A DNA stretch of 64,000 nucleotides from Pithys albifrons albifrons. Taxonomy: Eukaryota > Chordata > Aves > Passeriformes > Thamnophilidae. Location of the stretch: the NCBI RefSeq assembly GCF_047495875.1, contig NC_092463.1:9062622-9126621 (forward strand), written 5' to 3'. The translations under genes and the position numbers were made by a program. Position 1 is the stretch's first letter; every line of letters starts with the position of its first letter. Of this stretch, positions 18,681 to 32,549 are shown piece after piece. The notes beneath the pieces are model-generated. The model was not told the DNA's origin. It worked only from the letters and a program-made list of their open reading frames with translations, and made no database searches.

Positions 18681-21600
18681 GGCAATGAAATGACATTCAT
18701 TTTCAAGTTGGGTCAGTTTATTTGTCCAGCTATGATAATATTTTTTTCCAAAGGAAAGAACAATGTTTATACTAATTGTCATGAGAATGTTTAAGCATTT
18801 TCTGTGACTAGTAATCAAATTAGGGAGCTGTGAGTGTCTGTAAGTACACCAATGTTAGTCTATTTTCATATTTAAAATTGGCCTTTCCCACAGCTCGTTC
18901 AAGTTTATGTTCTAGCCACATGTCCCACAGATAAATAAACAGATGCTCTATATAAAGAGTTAGATCATATTCTGAATGAGTGAGGAACATATGTCATCAT
19001 TAAGGGAAGCTTCGGTGCCAATGCTGGCATTAAGGAAGAGGAAAGAAAACAAGGAAGAGCTTGAAATAGAGCAACATAATCCCAAGGAAGTTGTCAAAAC
19101 CAGAAAAGAGGTTATTTGTGCTAGAGTTGGCAAGAAAATATTGTTTGGCAGTTTTTATTGAAAAACAAAAGAATAGCTAGAGGAAATTTTGATTTTTAAT
19201 TAAAAAACATCCTCTGTTGTTGGTAGTTTTGGGCTGAAACCAAAAAGGCTTTTTTACCTCAACATGCCAAATGTTTAGTTTGGACTGAACTTTTTGCAAG
19301 GTGTTTAAGGTGCTCAGTTTCCCAGTGAAAACAGGAAAACAAATAAGAATGAAATTTCCCGGTAATGTTTTTCTTTGTTGGAAATCTAATTTTTTTTCAA
19401 GTAAGAAATTTTCAAGGAATTTTTTTTTACATGCTGCTGATGAAAAGAGGATATCCAGATATAGCTGATGATAGATCTTTACTGTCTGAATGCAACCAGA
19501 TGACATGGCTTTATTGTTACTGTTGTGTTGTGTGCTTCATAAATAGAGACTGGAAAGACAGTTCATGCCCAAGAGATCATTGTAATCTAAATATAAGTCT
19601 AGAGGCTTTATTTATAAAATGTACAGAATCAGGTTTTTTTAATTGCCTGCAGAAATATTGTTCAGAAAAAAGTACTGTGCTCACATAACAAGAATTTTAG
19701 TTCTGAGGCTATGGGATAATCCTAAGTGAAAACTCTCACTATAAGTGAAAACAAAAGAAAAAAGAGAAAAAGTTATCTGCAAACACCACAAGAATGTATC
19801 TGCAATTTGATCATAACAAATAAGCAGGGGATTGACATAGAAAACCTGGAAAAGACTTGAAGAGCTTCCTGAGGACCAAAAGAGGGAGGGAAGTCTATGA
19901 TGGGCAGAGATCACTGAGGCAATTAAAGGGTTTATGTAGGATATTGTTCCACATGATGGTTGATTTCCTAAATAACATCCTTCCTAAGATACATCCAGAG
20001 GTGCAGTGAATAATAATGCACAAAACACTAGAAGAACAGAGCTACTGTTAATCTCGATTTTTATCACTAAATTCCCTAAAAAAGGGTTTATTTTTTGGAA
20101 GGAATCCACAAGAACTGGGGCATCCAAGGGTGGGAAGGGAGAGACTGTCTTGAGGAAACATGAAGCCCTGTTTCACTGCTACTGGTGCAACATGGGGGAA
20201 TCAGGATCAGCAAACTGGGGGCCTGGCTGGGGAGCCTCTGGCCAGTGGTACTCTGGGAGGAGGGACGTTCTGCATCTGCACATCGTGCACCACCTCCGAA
20301 GGAGGTTGCTGGATTTAGCAGCCACTTTTGGCTGCCAGTTGCATCGGTCAGTGGCAGTGTATAAAGATTTGGCAGTACATGGCCGGAACTGTGTGAGACT
20401 TGGCTGCCTGTACCATCTTTTTATGCACTTAATTTGAGAAATGAGTACACGACAGAAATTTCTCATGGCCTGACGCGACAGAAAACATCCAGTGCTTTGT
20501 AGGCTGAAAACCTCCTATAAAGCCCCAGATCCAGGAAAGACCCGCCTGGCACTCTGCATTTGGAGAAGAAACTTTACTGGGAAAGTTTTTGAAAGGTCTT
20601 TTGGAGCAGGATCATTCATACCAACGAGCTTTATGCTATTTCTTGTCCATGGTGGTGCAATTGCCCTTCTCCCCAAGCCTTCAGCATCACCCCTAAATGA
20701 GTCACCAGCCAGTCTCTGCCAATGGGCTGTAAACTCCTGAGCAGGGAGTGATGGAAAAGGGCAGCCTAGACCCGAGTGACCATTGTATTTATCTTCTCTG
20801 AACTGTTGTGGCCCTCGCCACCAGCTCCAGGTCCCTTGGATGGGCAGGTCTTCTGGGGCTGACTGGAAGAAGAGCAGAGATGTAGTTTGCCAAACACAGT
20901 CAGAAGGCACTGGCAGACAGTTGGCAATCAGGTGTGTTCCTACCTTGCTTCAGCTATTTCATTTATGTGACACTTTGCGGGAAACATCTGGCATAACATC
21001 TGACTGACGTGTCTCCAGCTACAGAAAGCTGAGAAAAACTAAAGCAGCCACCAGGGATAACAAAATGCTTTTTTGTGTATCTTAAGCCTTATTCTCTTCC
21101 CTCAGTCTCCAGACATGAGCCAGGGATAATTCAGCTGAGGTCAGTGAAGGACAGGCTAAAGACAGTGTGAGCTTTGGTTAAAATATTCCTGCCTGATGGG
21201 ACAATCCCTTAACCAGCCCATTCCAATTCCCTACTTGCACCATCACTGATTTTGTGTTATACCTGGGACAGGAATTTTTCTTTCCCTAACCTCAGTTTCT
21301 CTCTCTAAATGAGGAAAGCAAGAGGCTGCTTTGGTCACACATGCTGATATCTGCTAACGCAGTCTAGAAGAGTTAAATGTGATTACAACCATTCTGTCTC
21401 CATTGATGATCATAGGTTAACTTTTGGTGAACATGTAACACCCAAAGGTAAAATAAGATCACAAGCTGGAAGGTGAAACACTTTCAGTTCAGCCTGATGA
21501 TGTAAAGCATGTTCTCAGGGCAAATGATAAACCACTGCAACAGCTTCCCAGTGACCACAGTGGATTCTCCATGCAGAATATCTACAGGCAGTCTGGCTTT

Positions 21601-22421
21601 TTTTTCTGACATTAGAGGTTCTAGAGGACAAGAAATGTGTTTTAGCCCTTAGTTTTCCTTCATCCAACAGCTGATGTCCTCACTACTATAAAGATAATAT
21701 TTCATATTATGTGAGGGAAGTGCAGGTCTCTGAGGGGCTCAGATGCACACTCCAGTTACTGTGAGTGAACAAGCTACCTCATGTCAGCTGAGATGTGGTA
21801 ACTCTGCAGGTACTTGCTCCTACAAGCAATAACAACAGCTCCCTACAGCAACTGTGTGCTCTCTCAGCTTTGTTTTCCCCACCACAAGAAGTGCCATTCT
21901 GCTGCCTTTACAGGAGGCGAAGCGTGCACACGGTTAGAACAGTCGCCCTGCTCAGATGGGCTGGCAAGCACTAGCTTGATCAAATCTCTGAGCACTAACA
22001 TTGAAATTCTGCTGAGAAGACCTCTGCAGAGGTTTGGTCATTCTTAAGACATTGTAAAAGTGGATGTGGTTATGCAATGGCAGAGTTCAAACAGGGAGCC
22101 CACAATCTTCTCACCAGGTCTATGTGAAGTTCTCCACCTTTTTAACAAGTCACTGCTGCTGCTGTCCAAAGCAACTGCTTAAAATACTTTCTGTTGTTGG
22201 AATACACCAGAACAGCCCTCCTCCCACATCCAGCCCCCATATGGAATGATCTAAATGCAAAAGGAATGACTAAAAGTGTTTTTGGAAATAATTAGGTCAA
22301 TTAGAATGTAACAAGGAGAGTGGTCTAGACATCGAGAGCATTTAAATTAGCAACAAACTGCTCCATTTGGGTTCTTCAGTTCAATCAGCTATTTAATCAT
22401 CAATTCAACTATGTGAATTCC

Positions 22422-22443
22422 TAGCAAATTAGGGAATTTGCTA
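22422..22443. repeat. 9-bp inverted repeat, 4-bp loop
   Basis: TAGCAAATT-AGGG-AATTTGCTA is a perfect hairpin in an AT-rich block (22270-22460) that also holds TAATTAGG and CAATTAGAAT words. Confidence 0.7.
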
Positions 22444-25400
22444 ATTTAACGTACCCTGAAGGTGGTGACTAAATTATGTATCAATGTCACTGATGCTTGC
22501 TGTATCGAAAGCATAGGAGAAATGCAGCCAGGCTCTTCAGAGAGGGGTTCTGGTGTCACACACTCTCCAGGGATCATAGGAAATGATGTGTTTTAGAAAG
22601 GTCTATAAGGTTAAAAAAGACACTTTGGTTCTGCATTAGCCAACCTGAATTCCATTTAAACTTTCCTCACCCAAACCTGAAGCTCAAGCACAAATCTGCT
22701 GATAAAAGAGAGGGAACGGAAATAAATTTCTTTCTCAGCATGTCCTGTACTCCAAAGTGGCAGGTGGCCATTTTTGAAGCCAAAGGTAATAAACAATAAC
22801 CACTTTTATAAGTGATACAGTATAAGCAGATCTAAAAGTGGGAGATAATAAAGGAAACCATAGCATCCTCTTACATGATATGCTAAGAAACTAATCCTGG
22901 GGCTTGTACAGCACTTCTTCCAGGCCACAGAAAATGCCATCAGTCTCTCCTAGTGGGACTAAACCTCACCTGGCTGAACCTGTCCCCTGTAGAAAGCCTG
23001 CACAAGAGTTATCTGTCACTCAAGTTGCTCCTTTAATTGTAAGTGATACATAAAAAAATATCTGTTCTGACTTTATATATAATTGATGCCCTGCCAGTAG
23101 CCAAAGTGTCCTTCCTCTGGGGCTCAGGTGTGATCCTCTCACATCCTTCTTCAGGACTGACACAGACTTGAGTGAGATTAAAATCGAGCTCTTAAGAAAA
23201 CAAGAATACAGTGTGTCTCTGAAAGGGATCTTTGCAGAAAACATGGGTGGGGAGGGAATGGAAAATGAAGAAGCTGGGTGGAGAGAAAAACAAAACTCGA
23301 ATTTTTGAAAAGTCTAATTTTGTGCAGCACAACCTGCATGTTTTACCCTCTTTACCATTCACTTTCATTTAGACTCAGCAATATGAGGAAGCTCCTGCTG
23401 TATAGTCAATAACAGATTGCGGATTCAATCTTGAGTCCTGCAAAGAGCAAAAATAGATGCTATTATTTGTCACACAGTAGCTCTGCTTAAATATCCCATA
23501 GAAGAGGGTGTGCTCCTGTCTGGTGAGATCAGGCTGACAGTCAGGTATGGTGGATGGAGTGGTACCTCTGCAGGTAAGAGGCAGCATCATTCCAGTGTGA
23601 GGTGCTCTCTGTCAGCACACCATCATCTGCAGGGGTTCCTGAGAGGTTACCTGGTGACTGGAAAACAGGCTGAACGTCAAAGGGTTCAGATACTTCTTGA
23701 GTGGTATTCAAATGCCTACAGATATAGGGATGGGTGTAGCCTTGGCAAGATCTTAAAAGCAAGATAGGGAGAAATGAATAATTAGGCATCTGACTGGAGC
23801 TGAAAATTCACATCTCTCCTCAGGATTGGTGAACAGCTTTGGCTAAAATAAGATGCAATTTGAACCTTTGCCAGTTGCCTGTATTAAACAGAATCTTTTT
23901 CTTTTTTTTCCCCTTAAGATCAGAGATTGCTTTGTTCAGTGTTGGAGCACGTCAGAAATTCTTCTGTGATCCTTGGAAGTCTAAATAGGGGAAGCAGAGG
24001 AGAAGGAGTTACCATATTGCTGTTTTTGGCACCAGATGCAACCAAGCGAATGCTGCCTCCAGGTCTGGGTCTGTGCTCCAGCAGGGATTCTGATAAATTA
24101 AAGAAGCTACATAGATGCAGGTACCCACCTTGCTACCTCTCCAGGCTTGTTTTAGGACATTTGTCTTGGTTAAATGGTTAAATATAAACTCCAAAGAGAG
24201 GGACCCACTGCGTACAAAAGGGCAGGCTGTTTTCTGAGTTTGCTCTTCAGTCCAGGGCCTTGCACAGCTTCCTTCCATAGCCACTTGCTGGCTTTAAAAT
24301 GATTTGCACCCTTCCCAGATGGGCCTCACAATGGCACGGAGCTGGCTGTCCCCAGGCCCTCATTATTATAAAAGGTTGCAGGCACCACCACTCCAGACCA
24401 GAGCATAGCCAGGAGAGGGATTACAAGAAAAACTCACTTTGATTCCAGCAGAAAGTGATATTATTTGGGTAATAAATGAATACAGCAAGTATAGACTCAT
24501 GTGCCCAGATCTGAAATGAAAATAAAGACAATTTTAACATTCCTTTACAGTGCCTGATTGAAAAATTTGGTCACATGGCAGGAAAGAAGGTCACTGAAGA
24601 GAGCTCTTTCAACAGAAGCTCATTCGTATTTTAAACTGGTCACATGCCTTTTCATTTGTGTCTTCTCTGATGTGAGTCCCCACTTCCTTCATCTTTATTT
24701 ACATTGATCTGTTTTCATAATTTGCTTTGAATTACAAGCAGACTTTTCTCTATTAGCCAGTTTGAAAGGAGCAGCAAAGGCATTTCCACTCAACTCCTGT
24801 TTGCCCTGTGGAAGAATCATTTCTCCTAATGAAAGAGCATCATGGCAATCACATTGACATGATGCATTTTATGCTGACCGGTCAAGATCAATTTTAGAAA
24901 CAAACTGTAGCACACAAGTGTTTCTACTCTTCGATTTCTCTCTGCAGTCAGACACACATCAAATACATTCCACGTCACGTCGTGGACCTGGAATAAAGGT
25001 TTGCATCTAGAAGGTGGGACCCACAGCTGACATTATCAGAAGTGTTCCTTAGTGATGCCACTGTAGCAAAACACAGATTTCTATCTGAGAAACATATCTC
25101 ATACTCAGAAGGACGACAGTGTTTGTAAAAGCATGCAGTACATAACAAGGAGAATTTCATCACACAGAGCAAGATGTGTCAGCGGTTACAAATCAAGGAT
25201 TTAATTCATACCTGAGAATAATTTGATCTTCAATTTTCCTCCACATTGCTTACTACACCCAAACAGCTTGTACAAGCTATCGATGGGCAGAAATTGTCAA
25301 GGAGTTATGGCTTTTTAAGATCTGACTTTCTCAGCAGTTACAAATGCAAGAGCAGAATGCTGATTAGCCCTCAGATGACATATGCATAAAATAAAAGGAC

Positions 25401-26099
25401 CTCAGGAATGTAATAATTCAAGGCTACTTAAAATGAAATGTGTTTTTGTAAACATTACGCAAATAGTGATTTGGGGGATCTGAGCCCTGAGCTGAAAGCC
25501 AGGCTGGAAGCATTTCCAGGGAATGTGCAGTTAGTACCTTGACCGTGATAAGACTACAATGAGCATTTTTGACTATTGCTAACCATAAATTTGAGCTGTG
25601 TGGGTCAACGTGGTGACTCAGCAATCAAAGTTACTTCATCCTGCTGCAGAGGACTGCAGTTTGGTTTCCCAGCACCACGTTTAGGATTTCCAGAGGGAAC
25701 AGATGAGTCAGGGAATTAGAGCAACCTTGCATTACTTAACTAGTGCTTGTGGCTTGATCAATGGCACTGGGAAGGCTCTGCTGTAGGGAACCCCTGCAAC
25801 AGTGTCGCAGTGTGCTTGCTGCTACAGAGCGCTGTGGAGGCTGCCAGTGCTGTCAGATGTGGGGGGGAAATCGAGGACAGAAAGAAAAAATATTCATGCG
25901 GTCAGCAAATAATATGAAAATTTACTGTAGCATCGCATGGCAGATATTATTTACCTTATTGTGCATGAACTGGTGCATCCTGTATCCCATCTGTGATGCA
26001 GGTAGACACAAAACTTTATATCCCATGGCTAAAAAAATACTGCTATTTTCTAGGTACAGACAGTCCCTGGTAAACTGGAATGCACATAAACACCACGAC

Positions 26100-26260
26100 A
26101 TTCCTTAGAGCAGGAGTGTGTCCTCGCCGGTCAGCTGCAGCATCGGGCAGGTAATTAACAAATGCCTGAATAAAATGAGCACAGTCTTGTTTATCAATCA
26201 ACATCCTATTAATTAGCTCATGTGTCAATTTTAATTGAAGTGATTTGTATTAATAATGGT
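26100..26260. promoter_or_regulatory. Candidate conserved non-coding element
   Basis: Unique-looking sequence with GGTAATTAACAAATG, TATTAATTAGCTCATG and TTTTAATTGAAGTG, three paired homeodomain-type cores within 100 bp, next to CAGCTGCAG (26137-26145). It is suggested on motif density alone. Confidence 0.25.
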
Positions 26261-26919
26261 CATCTGTGCAAGTTGTGTGGCATACCTGCAGGGATCTGGG
26301 CTTCTCTTTTGGCAAATATTCTGTTCTAGGAAATATCTTCACAATTTCAGAACACTGATTTTTTTTCTTTTTTTAAGAGCTAAATAGCTGTGTAACTGAT
26401 ACAATAATAATGCCTATGCATGGGACAACTACATCCAAAATGAAAACAGAATAACAGTGTTATGTAAGAAACTGTCCAGCTGAATCCATGTAATAAAAAA
26501 GCTCCAATGACACACATAAGGGGGTAACATTATTTGCAAATTATAATAATAGCTTTCCACATCTGTTCTCATGAAGAGGGAAAGCTGTGTGGCTGCTGGT
26601 ATTTTATTTAAGGTTTGAATCCATCCATATTGCTTTACATTTTTCAAAAAACCCCACGAAACTATTATTCTCTTAATTTTACCTTTTCTTACTTTGATAA
26701 AGGCAATGCTGTAGCTCAGTTTACTCAGAGGTTGTCATAATCCCAGGATCAGGTTGAGCATCTTCTGGAACTGAATTATCCCAGGTGTGCTTTCAATTTA
26801 AAAATGACTCTACGAGGACAAATATTAGGACAATCACAGCTGCTTCTGTGCTACTGAACATGATTGTTATTTTATCATTTATAGGCTTGCCAGAGCTCCC
26901 TGGTGCTGTGCAGTGTCCT

Positions 26920-27150
26920 CACACTTCACAAGAGGCAACGTCTGCCCTAAGGAACTTATAATCAAAAACCGCAGAATGGGCTGGGAAAAGGGAATTAATC
27001 AATGGTTGGCTTTCTCTGCATTAAATACAGGAGTGTCTGAGGTATGGAGATTCAATGACTTGGCTAGGTTATGCAGACAGTCTATAAAAGAATTGGGAAT
27101 TGAAAGTAGCCCTCTTCCATCTAAATCCAGACATGTTGAGTCATCAGTCA
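26920..27150 (+). mobile_element. Diverged ancient LINE/SINE relic
   Basis: The order CCCTAAGGAACTTATAATC ... GGAGATTCAATGACTTGGCTAGG ... ATGCAGACAGTCTATAAAAG ... GGAATTGAAAGTAGCCCTC recalls an old amniote repeat 3' end (taaggagcttac... taagtgacttgcccaaggtcacac.. ggaattgaacccag). Such sequence belongs to L3/CR1-like or MIR-like elements. The exact family is uncertain. Confidence 0.4.
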
Positions 27151-27280
27151 ATAACAAGACTGATTTCCATGGCAGTAGTGTTTGGAGGCTTTAATCAGGT
27201 TTCATGTCCTATTATGCTGGGTACTGTGTAAATATAGAATAACAGATACTCTCTGCAGGCATGTCCTTAAACAGATCCCT

Positions 27281-27336
27281 GCTGATTTCAGTGGAACTCT
27301 ACACGTCCAGAAGGATACCCTGGGGTAGATCTGATT
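27281..27336. repeat. Relic of a recurring ancient motif (copy 1)
   Basis: GCTGATTTCAGTGGAACTCT, followed downstream by GTAGATCTGATTTTC. It resembles 30941-30985, 47905-47940 and 51221-51270, all of which pair a TGACTTCA-GTG-like core with a nearby AT(C/T)TGA or GATCAG word. Probably remnants of an old sauropsid interspersed repeat. Confidence 0.3.
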
Positions 27337-30300
27337 TTCTAAATAGGGATGAGACCCACTAGGTGGGAGTAAAACCTGCAGGATTTATGGGGAACGGATT
27401 ATAGTTAATGGGATCACAGGGATGCCTGGGATCAACTTCATTGATCTCTTGTTTTATTTTGGAAAAGGATAAACGTATATGGGAAAATCATAAGCTTTTT
27501 CAGTGGTAGTCTGGTACCTATATGCTTTGAAGTATCTCAGTACTGGTGTTTTACTGAAATGCAAGGTTTTCTTGCCCAAGAATAAATCAAGAACACTCAA
27601 AACCAATGCGGCAAAGCTCTTTTTCATTTTTTACCATGGTCTGACTTAGAGGGTGGGACTGTGAAAGGTAAATGGACAATAAAGATGCTATAATGGGAGA
27701 ACCGTGAGCACGTTTGGAGGACATCTGCTGAGATGTTATCGGTGGCAAAGAAGCCCTGCCCATTCGGTGACATCATTCTCTCCAACTGCCAGCCTGTCCT
27801 GGCAGGCTCAGGGGCTGCAGCGGGAACGCTGTGTGAGAGCCAGCCTGGATGCGGCAGGAGAATACAGTGGGCTTGACTCCCTCTGGGCTGGCAACCAATA
27901 AATGGCTAAGGAGCAGCCACTTCTCCAGCCAAAAGCAGAGGATAAGGCTGAGGGCAGTGAAGACTGCAAGGCTGGTCAACAGGTTGATTTCTTTCACAGT
28001 TTCCTTCATTGTTTTAAAATTTAGTGTGTATGTTAGAGGAGCACCAATAAGCTTCTGCAGAGACTGTGCTCAGCACTGGACATGGGCCTATCAAGAGGAA
28101 AGTCCTGTCTCACACAGCCCCAAAGGGATGGTGGTGTCCTAATTTACACAGGCTCTTGGTGGACCCAGCTTAACACATGAGCCATTCTGGTCAAGGCTGG
28201 GACAGGAAGTTCAGCAGACAGGCAATGTATGATGACTCAAGGTCCAAGAAAACCTATGTTATGTGCCAAATATGGTGAGGGATGGGATGGCAACCAAATA
28301 GGTAGTTGTTTTATCAGCACATGTGCACGGGTTTTGAGCCTGAATTTTGTAGTGCATGTGTTTGATTCTTATTCCTAGTCTCTTCTTAAACTTCTCTTTA
28401 GTATCTTCTTAACTTCTGGGTACCATCAGCTCATGTGGCAGCAAGGTTTTCAATGCTTGAGTCTACATTAGCATGTTTGAGTCAGGACTATGTTGTTGAA
28501 GCAAATCTCCAGATCATACCTATTTACTGTGGTTCATTTTGTACCATGGACCAGCTTGGGAGCACATGAACTGAGCTCCCTTCTAGTGAACCAAAAGCAG
28601 TGAGATCCTCCAGAGCAGTTCACATGAACTTTGGCCTCCACTGGGAACATAGTCCATGGGACCCCACTACAGTTAGCTTGAAACACCTCCACTTCACTGC
28701 AGTACCTTTGATGTGGAGATGGGGTCCTCAGCATCCACTGGATCACTCCAGGAAACCACTGCTTCAGGGCCACTACTGCTCACACAGACTGATATATTTG
28801 CTACTTTTGTACATTTTATATCTAACTAGCCCATTTTCTATGCAAACCAATTTGGTTCCTGTTTATATACTAAACTCCCCATAGCATGTTTGCTGCCCCT
28901 TGTCATGACTGTCATTATTCCTGGTGAAGAGGACTATACTGCTCTCACTTTGGAGTTTCTCAACAGCATTAACACCTTGCCATCTCTGGGCCCTCCTACT
29001 TTGGCACCCTGGTGACCAGGAGCAGAAGCTGGAAAACCAAAGGTAGGTCTCCAGTCTGACTTCTCGCAGGGCTTTTAGCAACCGCAAGGAAGAGCAGCAA
29101 ACAGGTCTCCTTCAGTGCTGCTCTTCACATTACCAGTTTAGCTGATATATAGTTTTGTAGGAAGTTCATCAGGTAAGTACAAGCAAACTCATACATCTAT
29201 TCTCAAGATGAATTTCTGAAAAGCAAACCCAGACTGTTTCATCATATTTGTTAGTTTTTCCAGAGAGCATGTTGTTGTTTTGCTATTGAGAAATTCAACC
29301 TTCAAACATTGGATTTGTTCAGTTTTAGAAACACAACTATGTTTATTATATTTGGTGCTGTGGAAAGCACTTCTAATTTGTACTTTTATTGAGCTAGATT
29401 TTTGTCTGAGAGCAAACCTGAGTTGTTTGTTTGAAAGCTCTTAATGCCTAGATTGAGATACTACCTCTAGTTCTACTAGGATGTCATACAGTTTCTTCCT
29501 TGGAGTACCTCTGAGTATATCCTACCTTTTAAGAAGGGAGGAACAAATTCACTGTTGACTCACAAAGGTGCTGTTATTACTTGAAATCATGGAATGGAGC
29601 TTTTCTACTGGGGGTTAACTCAGTAATTCCATTTCCTCTTACCATGATAGTCTTTCTTCTTAAACTTGACAGGATATAAACCAATTTTATCCAAAGCTTC
29701 ATAGTTTAAATATTTTAAAATAATCTTTAAAAGTGACACTGAATTATATGCTACCTATATATGTGTTAAAAATGGATGGGAACAGGAGTGCCTGCTCTTC
29801 TGGCATGGTATAAATACACTGTCTGGAAATCAACTATTCTTTGCCACTAAGTCCTACATTCAGTATTTTCAGGTAATGTAATACCAGGGCACAGTTGATG
29901 CACCTTATCCTGAAGCACTTAATAAACTAGAGTTAACAGATGTGAAATCTGAGGAAGCACTCAGGGAAATCTAGGGACTTCCCTGAAAATTAGGGTTTAT
30001 AGACTATAATCCCACTGATGATAACTGAGTGATAAACCCCACATTGTTAGTATTTATAAAAATTCTTGAGTGATTTCATTGTTCTCATGGAAAAAAAAGC
30101 TGCTTTTGTTCATTGTTGATACAAAGTCACTCTTGTTGTTGCAGACCAGGCACTTCCTACTTTACCTGGGTATTTTTATCCACAGTGCTTCGCTGTGTTT
30201 GAGAGATAAGCCCTTACTCCAGGCTCTGAATCACACTTCCCCCTCAGATTTGGGGAATGTCAGATCCAGATCAGGATCCAAACTTTCTAGTTTGGGCCTG

Positions 30301-30940
30301 TCTTTCATCATGGCAAATCAACAGTCAGCAAATCTAAACAATAAGTTCATGTTGAATTTTTTTTTTAATTGTACTTCCTTTCTAGCAAACAACAGAGGTT
30401 TATTTTCTTCTCTTCAGGACAGAAAACTGTTTACTCTATGATCTTCTTTTTAAACTGCAGCTTCATTTGCAGGGGGAAGTCCTAGTGACCTTGCTCACCA
30501 CGCAGCCTGGGAGCTTATCAATCAGGACAGGGTTTGGCAGGAAGGCAAGAAAGCTTTCCTGCAATCAGATCTATTACCAGAGATCCCCCTGCCTGGACAG
30601 AAGTGTCTTATAGCCAGTGAACTTCTGTACTTATATGCCCTCTTTACCTCTAGGTGCAACTGTGGTCTGAAGACTCAAAATTAGTTCATAAATGAATTTT
30701 CTCCTTGTTTTTGTTAAGCAAGATACATGTCCACTGAGTTGCCTGCAAGCTTTGAACACTAATGATTGATTTAATTTTAAATATATCTTTAATGACTACC
30801 TACATTTTACTATATACAAAGTATTTTGTACATAATGCATGGCAGGTGAAAATGTGATCATAAACCCCAATTTTTTCTTCTCATTACCTTTACATCTTAG
30901 AGAGTTCCTACAGCCATTCCATTCTGCCCTGGCACCAACA

Positions 30941-30985
30941 GAAATCTTTCCACTGACTGCAGCAGATGAAGATCTGACCCTAAAC
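30941..30985. repeat. Relic of a recurring ancient motif (copy 2)
   Basis: AAATCTTTCCACTGACTGCA, then GAAGATCTGACCCTAAAC. The same word order as copies 1, 3 and 4. Confidence 0.3.
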
Positions 30986-32085
30986 TAGGTAACTGGGCCA
31001 GTGCCACAGGGTCTGCTTACTCTGCTAAGTTCTCTGAATGGTACATTTTAAAAACTGCACTGAAATATGCCCCAGTAAACCTAAAGGGGACACACAGAAA
31101 ATCCCACGCTGGGGTAGCTGCTCTGCCAGGAGACACTTGTCTGTTCCTTGGTGGGGAAGGAGTCCTTGCTCTTTCTCCCTCCTCCATGAAATAGTGAAGC
31201 CTCTTCTCCTCTGTCTTGTTTTTCGCTCATCTCGCACCCTGATGACAGATATGATTAGTCAGACCCAGGTGACCAAAATGGAAGAAAGTGAATTTCACTA
31301 AACATTTACAATAGTTCAAACGCTGTGGTAGAAAAGCCTCTTATTATATCCAACAGGTTTGATATCAGTGTAAAGGCAGAGCCATATTCCCCAGCTTTAC
31401 TGCTGTAAATGCATTTTATGCACTTCTAAGCTGTGGGAAGATGTGCTGTTCCCTAAATTTCAGCCAGTTTCCGATAGCAGAAATGTGATCATCAGTGATT
31501 GTATGTTTCTGAGGATATTCAATCAGTTCTTACAGCCCAGTTAATGCTTATGGCACTGTCAATTAAACAAAATCCCTTAGTGACCAAAGAGGACAAATTC
31601 TGACCGTGGAAGGGTGTAGAAATGTAAATCTGTCATAGGTGTTTCCACAACATTGTTTTTCAGAGCAGAATGGCTCTCAAAAACATTACCAAAAATACTG
31701 CCATGCCGGAAGCAATAGCTGAAGTAATTTGTGAGGTTTTGAGCCATTCCTGCTGCAAGAGCAGCATGGCCTCAAGTGCAGTATCCAGATTCACTGTCCT
31801 AGCCCCTCTATGCCTAATTCCTTAATGCCTTTGCAGCCTGTCTGCTGTGGAAAAGCATATTGGAGTATCCTCCAAAGTACCTTGATACCTCATTATTTAA
31901 TCAGCTGGTATTTTACAGGAGCAAGGGCAAGCTCTGAGCACAGACTTGCACCCCATATTTTCAGGGAGTTTGTTGGAAGCACCGCAAGAGGTTTAAAAGA
32001 GCCTGGCCCTTCCCAGAGTCTGAAATGCCAGGGCTGCCAGTGCCTCTTGCCTATGGCGGGGTAGCATCCCTGTTTTTGTGGCTGG

Positions 32086-32530
32086 TCTTTGTCCAGAAAA
32101 GGGCAATGAAACTGGTGAAGGGTCTAGAGCACAAGTCTTATGAGGAGCAGCTGAGGGAGTTGGGGTTTTTAGCCTGGAGAAAAGGAGGCTCAAGGAGGAC
32201 CTTATTGCTCTCTGCAACTCCCTGAAGGGAGGTTGTAGCTTGGTGTGTCTGTCGCTTCTTCTAAGCAACCAACAATAGGAAAGAGGGCATAGTGTTAAGC
32301 CATGCCAGAGGAGGTTTAGGTTGGACATTAGGAAGAATTTCTTCACAAAAAGGGTGATTTGACATTGGAATGGGCTGCCCAGGGAGGTGGTGGAATCACC
32401 GTATCTGAAGTTAAGGAGAGAGTGGAAGTGGCACTCATGGCCATGGTCTGGCTGACGGGGTGGTGTTGGGTCATAGGTTGGACTAGATGATGAGAGGTCT
32501 TTTCCAACCTAATTGATTCTGTGATTCTGA
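32086..32530 (+). mobile_element. CR1 LINE 3' end
   Basis: A clear CR1 3' region. It contains AGGGCAATGAAACTGGTGAA, GCTGAGGGAGTTGGGGTTTT, GACCTTATTGCTCTCTGCAA, GAGGTTTAGGTTGGACATTA, GGAAGAATTTCTTCACAAAA, GGGCTGCCCAGGGAGGTGGT and GGTTGGACTAGATGATGAGA, and ends in ATTCTGTGATTCTGAG, the CR1 8-bp tail type. It is 5' truncated as usual; the left boundary is approximate. The tail ends about 30 bp before the AKT1 CpG island. Confidence 0.92.
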
Positions 32531-32549
32531 GAAACTGTCCGTGCTCCAG

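Larger units (their letters stand above)
12691..32085. other. Intergenic, gene-free in appearance
   Basis: About 19 kb between the BED ORF and the CR1 upstream of AKT1. No exon with convincing coding content was seen; the ORFs are short and lack known domains. Sub-features noted separately are AT-rich candidate regulatory blocks, an inverted repeat at 22422-22443, and ancient repeat relics at 26920-27150, 27281-27336 and 30941-30985. Confidence 0.6.

Noticed and set aside
20006..20437. 143-codon plus-strand ORF
   Set aside because: No family resemblance or splice context; probably chance.
21265..21330. Possible MIR (CCTAACCTCAGTTTCTCTCTC...AAATGAGGAAAGC)
   Set aside because: Only a short match to the MIR core; too weak without alignment.
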